Notes: a model not told the origin generated them from the sequence alone. A DNA stretch of 7,811 bases from Bdellovibrio sp. (GCA_017745015.1 JAGIAF010000024.1:10466-18276), one strand, 5' to 3'; shown: positions 1 through 5,520, counted from the first letter of the stretch. A program made the numbers and translations.

Positions 1-578
1 CGTCGACGTTAGATGAGCCACCAACTCGTCACGTTCAAGTTGCAGAGATGGTTATCGAAAAAGCAAAACGTCTGGTTGAACACAAACACGACGTGGTGAT
101 CTTGCTCGACTCTATCACTCGTTTGGCTCGTGCGTACAATACGGTTGTTCCACCTTCTGGTAAAATCTTGTCAGGTGGTGTGGACTCTAATGCCCTTCAC
201 AAACCAAAACGTTTCTTCGGTGCTGCTCGTAACATCGAAGAGGGTGGATCTTTGACGATCATCGCAACAGCATTGATCGACACTGGTTCTCGTATGGACG
301 AAGTTATCTTCGAGGAATTTAAAGGTACTGGTAATGCAGAGATCCACTTGGATCGTAAGCTTATGGAAAAACGTATCTTCCCTTGTATGGACATTAATAA
401 ATCAGGAACTCGTAAAGAGGACTTGCTGATCGAAAGAGCTGACTTGAACCGACTATGGATTTTGAGAAAGGTTCTTGCTCCAATGAACGTGATCGATGCG
501 ATGGAGTTCTTGTTGGATAAAGTGGGCAACACCAAATCTAACACGGACTTCTTAAAAGCAATGTCCGGACCGAGCTAA
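1..578 (+). CDS. rho: Transcription termination factor Rho, C-terminal part (5' truncated)
   Basis: Rho is the hexameric RNA-dependent ATPase/helicase that ends transcription of untranslated RNA. The gene enters from outside the window; the first complete codon is at position 3 and 191 codons are visible, roughly the last 45% of a protein of about 420 residues in E. coli. Visible landmarks, in order: the Walker B segment VVILLDSITRLARAYN, the Q-loop region SGKILSGGVDSNAL, the stretch KRFFGAARNIEEGGSLTII, the R-loop KGTGNAEIHL with its RNA-contacting lysine, and NKSGTRKEDLL, which holds the arginine finger (R366 in E. coli). The C-terminus closes with the usual DAMEFLLDKVGNTKSNTDFL. It ends in TAA and is followed 34 bases later by an intrinsic terminator. 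Nothing is broken in the visible part. Identification is certain from motif order; only the N-terminal RNA-binding domain cannot be inspected. Confidence 0.97.
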   Translation, partial: STLDEPPTRHVQVAEMVIEKAKRLVEHKHDVVILLDSITRLARAYNTVVPPSGKILSGGVDSNALHKPKRFFGAARNIEEGGSLTIIATALIDTGSRMDEVIFEEFKGTGNAEIHLDRKLMEKRIFPCMDINKSGTRKEDLLIERADLNRLWILRKVLAPMNVIDAMEFLLDKVGNTKSNTDFLKAMSGPS

Positions 579-612
579 GGCTTAGAGATATTCGAAAATT
601 GAAAACGGAATT

Positions 613-643
613 AAGGGAGTCGGAAGACTCCCTTTTTCTTTTT
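613..643 (+). terminator. Intrinsic terminator of rho
   Basis: A perfect 9-bp stem AAGGGAGTC/GACTCCCTT (613-621 with 626-634) has a GNRA-type loop GGAA and runs into TTTTTCTTTTT. It lies 34 bases after the rho stop. The minus-strand lipoprotein gene ends exactly at the far edge of the T run, so the hairpin sits between convergent genes, but in the minus direction the downstream sequence is poor in T and termination would be weaker. Confidence 0.9.
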
Positions 644-1047
644 TAGCGGCAGTGAACGGGGCGACCGTGTTGGTCGAACATTAAGTTGTCGCGGCAGTTG
701 CGATCCCGACAAGTCATCGCACGCATTTTTCCTGCCCGAGGCATGAAGAATTGGCCTTCGCATTGGCGAGGTTGTAAGCGCAAATAACTTTGAGAATTGC
801 AGTAGCTATTATCAATGCGCTCACCCGTCGTCGCATAACAATATCCATTCACTTGATAGTAATTAGAAATACTTGTGCACAGATAGCTGTCGACTTGAGT
901 TTGCCCGTTATAACAGACGCCGTTTGATAGAGTGTAGTTCACAGCCGTCGTTGCTGTGCCGGAGCCGCTGTTACCACCATTAGAGCAACCGACCAATGTC
1001 AGAGCCACGAAAGCCGCTCCCAGAGCCATTTTTAAGAGTGTTTTCAT
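643..1047 (-). CDS. Small cysteine-rich lipoprotein with internal repeat, function unknown
   Basis: I do not recognise a family for this 134-residue protein. It starts with a clear lipoprotein signal: charged MKTLLK, a hydrophobic stretch, and the lipobox LVGC with lipidated Cys21. Ser at +2 would, under the E. coli Lol rule, send it to the outer membrane. A Gly/Ser/Asn/Thr linker (22-36) follows. The mature part holds eight further cysteines (45, 57, 70, 83, 96, 113, 118, 133), an even number that suggests disulphides in the periplasm or outside. Residues 38-57 and 63-83 form a tandem repeat: Tyr, then NG-x-CY, then Val/Ile-Asp and a second Cys; residues 88-113 may be a third, decayed copy. 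The C-terminus is basic. The start is set by a strong SD (GAGGAGG, 1053-1059) five bases before ATG. It lies opposite in strand to rho and rpmE2, and no confident promoter is visible. Confidence 0.85.
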   Translation of the reverse strand: MKTLLKMALGAAFVALTLVGCSNGGNSGSGTATTAVNYTLSNGVCYNGQTQVDSYLCTSISNYYQVNGYCYATTGERIDNSYCNSQSYLRLQPRQCEGQFFMPRAGKMRAMTCRDRNCRDNLMFDQHGRPVHCR

Positions 1048-1052
1048 TAATG

Positions 1053-1059
1053 CCTCCTC
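1053..1059 (-). promoter_or_regulatory. Strong ribosome binding site of the Cys-rich lipoprotein
   Basis: On the minus strand the sequence reads GAGGAGG then CATTA then ATG. This near-perfect anti-16S match fixes the start at 1047. Confidence 0.85.
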
Positions 1060-1173
1060 GCAATGAAACGCACCGAGTATGACACGAAATATGTAAACGC
1101 AGTGGTTGTTCAGTGGGGCAAAATCAATTTTTCAAAGGAGGAATTAAGAATGGGATTTTTTTACTTCGAGGCA

Positions 1174-1203
1174 AGAAATAAAAAAGGAGTCTTTCGACTC
1201 CTT
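1174..1203 (-). terminator. Intrinsic terminator of the small secreted protein gene
   Basis: The 8-bp perfect stem AAGGAGTC/GACTCCTT (1184-1191 with 1196-1203, loop TTTC) is followed on the minus strand by TTTTTATTTCTTGC. It lies five bases after the stop of the minus-strand gene ending at 1209. On the plus strand there is no T run, so it works in one direction. Confidence 0.88.
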
Positions 1204-1208
1204 CTAAA

Positions 1209-1589
1209 CTATTGTGCGCAGTAACCGTGAGCGCTGCTGAGTTTTTTCTTGAGATGATCAGTTTCGCAACCGCCATACAACGAACTATTTAGGATACCTT
1301 CAAACGGATAGATAAAATCAGACATGCCATCGCTGCCCTCTTTCGTTGTATCCACCAAAAGACTGTACTTGTTATCAAGAGTCATGAGCAAGATTGTTCC
1401 ACCTTTATTGAAGGTGACCTTCACATCCACTGGCACATCTGGTTTGTCAGGGGTGCTGTAGAAGGCTTTGTTCGTATCAGAATCATAAGTAATGCTGATA
1501 AATGGTTCTGTAAAAGAGCAATAGATTTTCTCAGCCATGGCAGCTTGAGAAGCAAGGGCCATAGCTACTAGGGTAACCAAAAACTTCAT
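1209..1589 (-). CDS. Small secreted protein, function unknown
   Basis: This 126-residue protein has a Sec signal peptide: MKFL, a hydrophobic core, and an AMA cleavage motif, giving a mature protein that begins EKIYCSF, about 107 residues long. I see no known domain. The mature part looks like a small beta-rich fold (alternating stretches such as SITYDSD, DVKVTF, TILLMTLDN, YSLLVDTT) with three cysteines, one near the N-terminus and two near the C-terminus (GGCETD and GYCAQ). An upstream in-frame ATG at 1640 would add 17 residues before the signal peptide. I reject it because the ATG at 1589 has an SD (GGAGGAA, 1592-1598) directly ahead and because a candidate promoter at 1612-1640 overlaps that longer start. 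The gene sits alone with its own terminator. The export call is firm; the function is unknown. Confidence 0.82.
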   Translation of the reverse strand: MKFLVTLVAMALASQAAMAEKIYCSFTEPFISITYDSDTNKAFYSTPDKPDVPVDVKVTFNKGGTILLMTLDNKYSLLVDTTKEGSDGMSDFIYPFEGILNSSLYGGCETDHLKKKLSSAHGYCAQ

Positions 1590-1611
1590 ATTTCCTCCAG
1601 GAATGGCGCGG

Positions 1612-1640
1612 AATATCTGTGAGAAGACAAGAATACTCAA
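1612..1640 (-). promoter_or_regulatory. Candidate sigma70-type promoter of the secreted protein gene
   Basis: On the minus strand, TTGAGT (1635-1640) is separated by 17 bases from GATATT (1612-1617); each hexamer matches consensus at 4 of 6. The predicted start near 1605 gives a leader of about 16 bases that still contains the SD. The position supports the downstream ATG at 1589. This is a match by eye only. Confidence 0.4.
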
Positions 1641-1745
1641 GTTTCAACGGGGCAAGGTTTAGCAAGCAATTGAGGGTGATGAGGTCTGGATTTTGCCTTT
1701 AAATGAGCTTCTTTGGGGGGAAACCATTGAGCCCGGCAAGTTTAA

Positions 1746-1774
1746 TTAAACCATTGAAATTATGAGGGTATATT
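1746..1774 (+). promoter_or_regulatory. Candidate promoter of rpmE2 (distal)
   Basis: TATATT (1769-1774, 5 of 6 to the -10 consensus) lies 17 bases after a poor -35, TTAAAC (1746-1751). Use of this promoter would make a leader of about 130 bases carrying the two hairpins at 1802-1880. A competing candidate is TCGACA (1833-1838), 16 bases, TTAAAT (1855-1860), which would give a leader of about 43 bases without them. The sequence alone does not decide. Confidence 0.3.
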
Positions 1775-1801
1775 TAAACTACGTGTGGCATCTTAGAGGT
1801 T

Positions 1802-1880
1802 CCCTGTTGCCAAAAAAAGCAGCGATTAATGCTCGACACAGGGTAGTGGGTGTGTTAAATCCTTACACCTTAAGACCCAC
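1802..1880 (+). promoter_or_regulatory. Two tandem hairpins upstream of rpmE2, possible L31 leader
   Basis: Hairpin A has outer stem CCCTGT/ACAGGG (1802-1807 with 1838-1843) and inner stem AGCA/TGCT (1818-1821 with 1830-1833). Hairpin B follows two bases later, with outer stem GTGGGT/ACCCAC (1846-1851 with 1875-1880) and inner stem GTGT/ACAC (1852-1855 with 1865-1868). The end of B lies 29 bases before the rpmE2 ATG. Structured 5' leaders that mediate feedback by L31 are known in several bacterial lineages; that this is one is inference. Confidence 0.35.
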
Positions 1881-1909
1881 AGGTTAAATTATTTAAAAGG
1901 AATCAGGTC

Positions 1910-2155
1910 ATGAAACAAAACCTTCATCCAAAAGTAAACACTGTTGTTTTCAAGGATATCTCTTGCGACTTCAGTTTCTTGGGAACTTCAACTCTTCACT
2001 CTAACGAAATGGTTAAATGGGAAGACGGTAAAGAGTACCCTCTAGTTAAAGTTGAGATCTCTTCAGCATCTCACCCATTCTTCACTGGTAAACAGCGTGT
2101 AATGGATACTGAAGGTCGTATCGATCGTTTCAAAAAACGTTACGGCAAAAAGTAA
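1910..2155 (+). CDS. rpmE2: 50S ribosomal protein L31, type B (zinc-independent)
   Basis: L31 bridges the two ribosomal subunits near the central protuberance. The 81-residue protein has the family start MKQNLHPKVNTVVFKD and the core SHPFFTGKQRV...GRIDRFKKRYGKK. It is the type B (C-minus) form: it carries the insertion around MVKWEDGKEYPLVKVEI, and the position of the zinc ligands CSKC in E. coli L31 is here SSAS (51-54). One cysteine, C19, remains close to where the first ligand pair would be. The SD AAGGA (1897-1901) is eight bases before ATG. It stands between rho and prfA as rpmE does in Bacillus, which supports the call. In many bacteria type B L31 is a zinc-starvation copy under Zur control. 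Here it holds the standard chromosomal slot, so it may be the main or only L31; that is inference. Confidence 0.95.
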   Translation: MKQNLHPKVNTVVFKDISCDFSFLGTSTLHSNEMVKWEDGKEYPLVKVEISSASHPFFTGKQRVMDTEGRIDRFKKRYGKK

Positions 2156-2163
2156 ATTGCAGA

Positions 2164-2191
2164 CCTCCCTCAGGAGGACTCTCTTATGTGA
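2164..2191 (+). promoter_or_regulatory. Sequestered SD with AUG-UGA start-stop upstream of the prfA leader hairpin
   Basis: CCTCC (2164-2168) can pair with the SD GGAGG (2173-2177) across the loop CTCA. Eight bases after that SD stands ATG (2186-2188), followed at once by TGA (2189-2191). The spacing is ideal for initiation. A ribosome with this AUG in its P site would cover downstream sequence to about 2201, exactly the left arm of the hairpin at 2191-2219. The elements are seen directly; a role in attenuation is inference. Confidence 0.45.
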
Positions 2192-2226
2192 AATGCGGTT
2201 CTCTATTCGAACCGCATTTTCATTTC
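2191..2226 (+). terminator. Intrinsic terminator or attenuator between rpmE2 and prfA
   Basis: A perfect 11-bp stem AAATGCGGTTC/GAACCGCATTT (2191-2201 with 2209-2219) has a seven-base loop and is followed by TCATTTC, so the T tract is interrupted and termination may be partial. Only 55 bases separate it from prfA and no clear prfA promoter lies in that gap, so prfA probably depends on readthrough of this site. Confidence 0.7.
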
Positions 2227-2270
2227 TGAACCAGATCATCACTACCAACTCGATCTCACATCAGTTCTAG
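2193..2270 (+). CDS. Possible 25-codon leader peptide ahead of prfA
   Basis: The ATG at 2193 starts one base after the UGA of the start-stop, close enough for re-initiation. It opens a 25-codon frame reading MRFSIRTAFSFLNQII and onward. The frame runs through the whole terminator hairpin and stops at TAG (2268-2270), inside the sequence TCTAGGAG that forms the prfA SD. It lacks its own well-spaced SD (GGAGG is 15 bases away). The peptide has no recognised family. It could be a coincidental open frame; the position of both ends is the reason to list it. Confidence 0.25.
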   Translation: MRFSIRTAFSFLNQIITTNSISHQF

Positions 2271-2281
2271 GAGCTCATCCC

Positions 2282-3355
2282 ATGTTCTCGAAATTGGAAG
2301 AAGTTGAATCACGCTACGAAGAAGTCAACATGGCTCTTCAACGCCCCGATATTGCTTCAAACCAAACGCAATACCGTGCGCTTATGAAAGAACTTGGCAG
2401 CCTAGAAAAGATCGTAATTCCATTCCGCGACTTCAAAAAGAAGACTGAGAACTTGAAGGCCTCAAAAGAACTTTTGACGGCTGAGCAAGATCCTGAAATG
2501 CGTGAGTTGATCCGTGAGGAAGTTAAAGAGCTTGAGGCTCAACTTCCTGCTCTGGAACAAGAACTTAAAATTGCTTTGATCCCTAAAGATCCAAACGACG
2601 ACAAGAATATTATCTTGGAGATTCGTGCGGGTGCTGGTGGTGACGAAGCTTCGTTGTTCGCCGATGAACTTTTCCGCGGCTACGTTCACTACGCAAGCAC
2701 TCAAGGCTGGAAAGTTGAAATGCTTTCTTTCTCTGAAGGTAACGTAGGTGGCGCGAAAGAGATTATCGCCGCAGTGACGGGTGATTCGGTATTCAGTAAG
2801 TTGAAATACGAATCAGGCGTACACCGTGTTCAGCGTGTTCCTAAAACTGAAGCTGCCGGCCGTATCCATACGTCGACTGTGACAGTGGCAGTGATCCCCG
2901 AAGTAGAGATTAAAGAAGTGAATATCCCGATGTCTGACGTTCGCATTGAAACAATGCGTTCCCAAGGTTCAGGCGGTCAGTCCGTCAATAGAACTGAGTC
3001 AGCCGTGCGTGTTGTGCATTTGCCAACGGGCCTTGATGTAAAGTGCCAAGAGGGTAAATCGCAGTCAGCCAACCGTGAGCGTGCTTTCCAAATCCTTTAC
3101 GCTAAACTTCAACAAATTGAAGATGAGAAAGCTCGTAAAGAAGCTTCTGACGTGCGTTTGGACCAAATCGGTACTGGCGACCGCTCTGAGCGTATCCGTA
3201 CTTACAACTTCCCTCAGACTCGTATTACTGATCACCGTATCGGTTTGACGATCCATCAGCTGGATCAAGTCATGGGCGGATCTTTTGAGTTGCTGATTGA
3301 CCCACTCGTTGCTAACTTCCAAGCAGAGGCTCTTAAAAAACAGACCTCAGCTTAG
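2282..3355 (+). CDS. prfA: Peptide chain release factor 1 (RF1)
   Basis: RF1 recognises UAA and UAG in the ribosomal A site and triggers peptide release. The 357 residues match the family length. The N-terminal coiled-coil domain 1 spans roughly residues 1-105, followed by EIRAGAGGDEASLFADELFRGY. The stop-codon reading PxT motif is P187-K188-T189 in ESGVHRVQRVPKTEAAGRIHTS, which separates RF1 from RF2 (SPF). The catalytic GGQ is at 231-233, and the C-terminus carries TGDRSERIRTYNFPQTRITDHRIGLT. Two normally conserved patches differ from E. coli: GGQSVNRTES in place of GGQHVNTTDS, and EGKSQSANRERAF in place of DERSQHKNKAKA. The SD AGGAG (2269-2273) is eight bases before ATG. The gene ends in TAG, a codon only RF1 reads, five bases before prmC, whose product methylates Gln233. 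Confidence 0.97.
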   Translation: MFSKLEEVESRYEEVNMALQRPDIASNQTQYRALMKELGSLEKIVIPFRDFKKKTENLKASKELLTAEQDPEMRELIREEVKELEAQLPALEQELKIALIPKDPNDDKNIILEIRAGAGGDEASLFADELFRGYVHYASTQGWKVEMLSFSEGNVGGAKEIIAAVTGDSVFSKLKYESGVHRVQRVPKTEAAGRIHTSTVTVAVIPEVEIKEVNIPMSDVRIETMRSQGSGGQSVNRTESAVRVVHLPTGLDVKCQEGKSQSANRERAFQILYAKLQQIEDEKARKEASDVRLDQIGTGDRSERIRTYNFPQTRITDHRIGLTIHQLDQVMGGSFELLIDPLVANFQAEALKKQTSA

Positions 3356-3364
3356 GTTGAATGA
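3353..3364 (+). promoter_or_regulatory. prfA/prmC junction: UAG stop with backup UGA overlapping the prmC start
   Basis: The prfA stop is TAG (3353-3355). Reading on in the same frame gives GTT, GAA, then TGA (3362-3364), which overlaps the prmC start as ATGA. Ribosomes that fail at UAG would therefore end at a UGA lying on the prmC start codon. The arrangement is seen directly; a regulatory role is inference. Confidence 0.5.
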
Positions 3365-4242
3365 AACTCAAAGAAGTACTCGATAAAACCACCGCCTTCT
3401 TCAAAGATAAGAAATTTGAGACTCCGCGCCTCGATGCGGAGCTTTTGTTCGCCCACAGTTTAAAGCTTGAGCGCATTCAACTATATCTAAAATTTGACCA
3501 ACCACTTTCTGAGACCGAACTAGCTGGCTTACGCGAGTTGGTTCGTCGTCGTGGCCAAGGTGAACCAGTAGCGTACATCTTGGGTTACCGTGATTTCTTC
3601 GGACATCGTTTTGAAGTAAACTCGTCCACGCTGATTCCCCGCCCGGAAACAGAGCAGGTCGTTGAAGAAGTCTTAGCGTGGGCTAAAGATAAAGAAAAAG
3701 CTTATAGTTTAATCGACTTAGGCACCGGCACAGGTTGCTTGGGTTTGAGTTTACTTAAAGAACTTCCCAACGCAAAATTGATCTCGGTGGATATCTCTGA
3801 AAGTGCTTTGGCCGTGGCTAAACGCAATGCCGAGTCTTTGGGAGTTGCGGAGCGAGTTCATTTTGTTCATGACGATGCAGGCAATGTCGATCTTGTAATG
3901 TCAGCTTTCAAGAACTTCATGGGACACGCCACTATCGACGTATTAGCATCTAATCCACCCTACATTGCTTCTAACGATCCCAACGTCGAAGAAAATGTAA
4001 GAAAGTTCGAGCCATCTTCCGCGCTTTTTGCTGAAGAGGAAGGTCTTGCGCTTTTGAGAAAATGGTCCACGTCTTATTCTCCCTACTTGGCAACAGATGC
4101 TCTGATGTTGATGGAGATGGGCATGAGCCAAGGCCCTGCAATGCAGAGCCATTTTGAAAATTTGAATTTATTTAAAAATGTGCGAGTACTAAAAGATCTC
4201 GCGGGACTCGACAGAGTTATTTACGGAGTGAAGCATGGATAA
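3361..4242 (+). CDS. prmC: Release factor glutamine N5-methyltransferase
   Basis: PrmC transfers a methyl group from S-adenosylmethionine to the glutamine of the GGQ motif in RF1 and RF2, raising release activity. The protein has 293 residues (E. coli 277). An N-terminal helical substrate-binding domain covers about residues 1-90, with the family segments TPRLDAELLFAHSL and RRRGQGEPVAYILGYRDFFG, then STLIPRPETEQVVEEVL. The SAM-binding motif is D119-L-G-T-G-T-G125 and the catalytic N198-P-P-Y201 is intact, followed by the usual FEPSSALFAEEEGL. The ATG lies five bases after the prfA stop and has only a weak SD (AGGT), so translation is probably coupled to prfA. The last eight bases overlap the start of murA. 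This is a strong functional pairing: enzyme next to its substrate protein. Confidence 0.97.
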   Translation: MKLKEVLDKTTAFFKDKKFETPRLDAELLFAHSLKLERIQLYLKFDQPLSETELAGLRELVRRRGQGEPVAYILGYRDFFGHRFEVNSSTLIPRPETEQVVEEVLAWAKDKEKAYSLIDLGTGTGCLGLSLLKELPNAKLISVDISESALAVAKRNAESLGVAERVHFVHDDAGNVDLVMSAFKNFMGHATIDVLASNPPYIASNDPNVEENVRKFEPSSALFAEEEGLALLRKWSTSYSPYLATDALMLMEMGMSQGPAMQSHFENLNLFKNVRVLKDLAGLDRVIYGVKHG

Positions 4243-5488
4243 AATGGTCGTTATAGGTAATGGTCCTCTTAAAGGAACAGTAGCAGCTAGTGGCGCGAAG
4301 AATGCCGCACTCCCGATTTTGTTTTCGACTCTTCTTGCTGAAGGTAATCACATCTTCACAAACATGCCGAAACTAAAAGACATCGAATCAACTGCAGAGC
4401 TTTTGCAAAGCTTGGGCTGTGAAACAAAATGGGTTGGTGACGAGTTCCACGTGAACGTTCACCGTCCACAATCTTTCGAGGCATCTTACGACCTTGTTCG
4501 CAAAATGCGCGCAAGCTTCCTGTGCATGGGTCCGATGCTTGCGAAATACGGTGAAGCCGTAGTTTCTCAGCCAGGCGGTTGCGCGATCGGCAGCCGTCCG
4601 ATCGATTTGCACTTGGACGGTTTCAAAGCTTTGGGTGCAACTATCACTCAAAAAGAAGGTTACGTTCACGCCGCTTCTCCAAAACTTAAAGGTGGCACAT
4701 TTTTGTTTGAAACTGTCACTGTTGGCGGCACAGAGAACGTGATGATGGCAGCGACTCTTGCTGAAGGCGTCACTGTTCTTGAAAACGCAGCGAAAGAGCC
4801 TGAGATCGTAGACCTTGCAGAGTATCTTAATAAAATGGGCGCGAAGATTTCTGGTCACGGTACAAGCGTGATTCGTATCGAAGGCGTTAAAGAATTAAAA
4901 CCTGCAAAACACTCGATCATGCCAGATCGTATTGAAGCAGGTACTTTGTTGATCGCCGGTGCGATCACTAAAGGTGAAGTAACAGTGACGAAATGTGTGC
5001 CCGCTCACTTGGAAGCGTTGATCTTGAAAATGCGCGAAGCCGGTTTCAAAATCGACACGACAAAAGATTCCATGACAGTTTATCCAGCGGATAAATGGGA
5101 AGCCGTTGACGTCACAACAGCTCCTCACCCATTGTTCCCAACAGATCTTCAAGCTCAGTTTATGGCCTTGATGACAGTAGCTAACGGCACAAGCGTAATC
5201 ACTGAAACAGTTTTCGAAAATCGCTTCATGCACGTAACCGAACTCACTCGTTTGGGCTCCGACATCACTCCAAAAACCAGAGTAGCTGTTATCCGCGGCC
5301 AACCAGGAAAACTAACAGGCGCCCCAGTAATGGCAACAGACCTACGCGCCAGCGCCTCTCTAGTACTAGCCGGCCTCATCGCTGCAGGCGAAACAGTAGT
5401 AAACCGTATCTACCACCTAGATCGCGGCTACGAAAAACTAGAAGACAAATTGTCAGCTCTAGGCGCAAACATCCGCAGAACAGAATAA
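4235..5488 (+). CDS. murA: UDP-N-acetylglucosamine 1-carboxyvinyltransferase (MurA)
   Basis: MurA transfers enolpyruvate from phosphoenolpyruvate to UDP-GlcNAc, the first committed step of peptidoglycan synthesis, in the cytoplasm. The 417 residues are standard. Catalytic Lys22-Asn23 stand in ASGAKNAALPILF. The loop Cys is Cys116 in SQPGGCAIGSRPIDLH (C115 in E. coli), so the enzyme should be open to fosfomycin attack. The general base is Asp304 in LFPTDLQAQF, and Arg397 lies in DRGYEKLEDKL. The segment VFENRFMHVTEL and the C-terminal ATDLRASASLVLAG are typical. The ATG at 4235 has SD GGAG (4225-4228) six bases ahead and overlaps prmC by eight bases; an ATG three codons later is a weaker alternative. 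The last 60 codons use CTA for leucine far more than the rest of the gene (see findings), though the protein stays normal. Confidence 0.97.
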   Translation: MDKMVVIGNGPLKGTVAASGAKNAALPILFSTLLAEGNHIFTNMPKLKDIESTAELLQSLGCETKWVGDEFHVNVHRPQSFEASYDLVRKMRASFLCMGPMLAKYGEAVVSQPGGCAIGSRPIDLHLDGFKALGATITQKEGYVHAASPKLKGGTFLFETVTVGGTENVMMAATLAEGVTVLENAAKEPEIVDLAEYLNKMGAKISGHGTSVIRIEGVKELKPAKHSIMPDRIEAGTLLIAGAITKGEVTVTKCVPAHLEALILKMREAGFKIDTTKDSMTVYPADKWEAVDVTTAPHPLFPTDLQAQFMALMTVANGTSVITETVFENRFMHVTELTRLGSDITPKTRVAVIRGQPGKLTGAPVMATDLRASASLVLAGLIAAGETVVNRIYHLDRGYEKLEDKLSALGANIRRTE

Positions 5489-5520
5489 AAAAAGGGAGCC
5501 CCAAGCTCCCTTTTTAATTT
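5489..5520 (+). terminator. Strong intrinsic terminator of the prfA-prmC-murA operon
   Basis: A perfect 11-bp stem AAAAAGGGAGC/GCTCCCTTTTT (5489-5499 with 5505-5515, loop CCCAA) starts directly after the murA stop and has A and T runs on both sides. It can act in both directions. Confidence 0.93.

Noticed and set aside
1150..1224. 24-codon plus-strand frame with a strong SD-like AAAGGAGG (about 1135-1142)
   Set aside because: It overlaps the stop of the minus-strand gene and its terminator hairpin, has no convincing promoter, and the purine-rich stretch is sufficient to explain the SD by chance.
1590..1640. N-terminal extension of the small secreted protein to an ATG at 1640
   Set aside because: It would place 17 residues before a clean signal peptide; the inner ATG has an SD and the candidate promoter overlaps the outer start.
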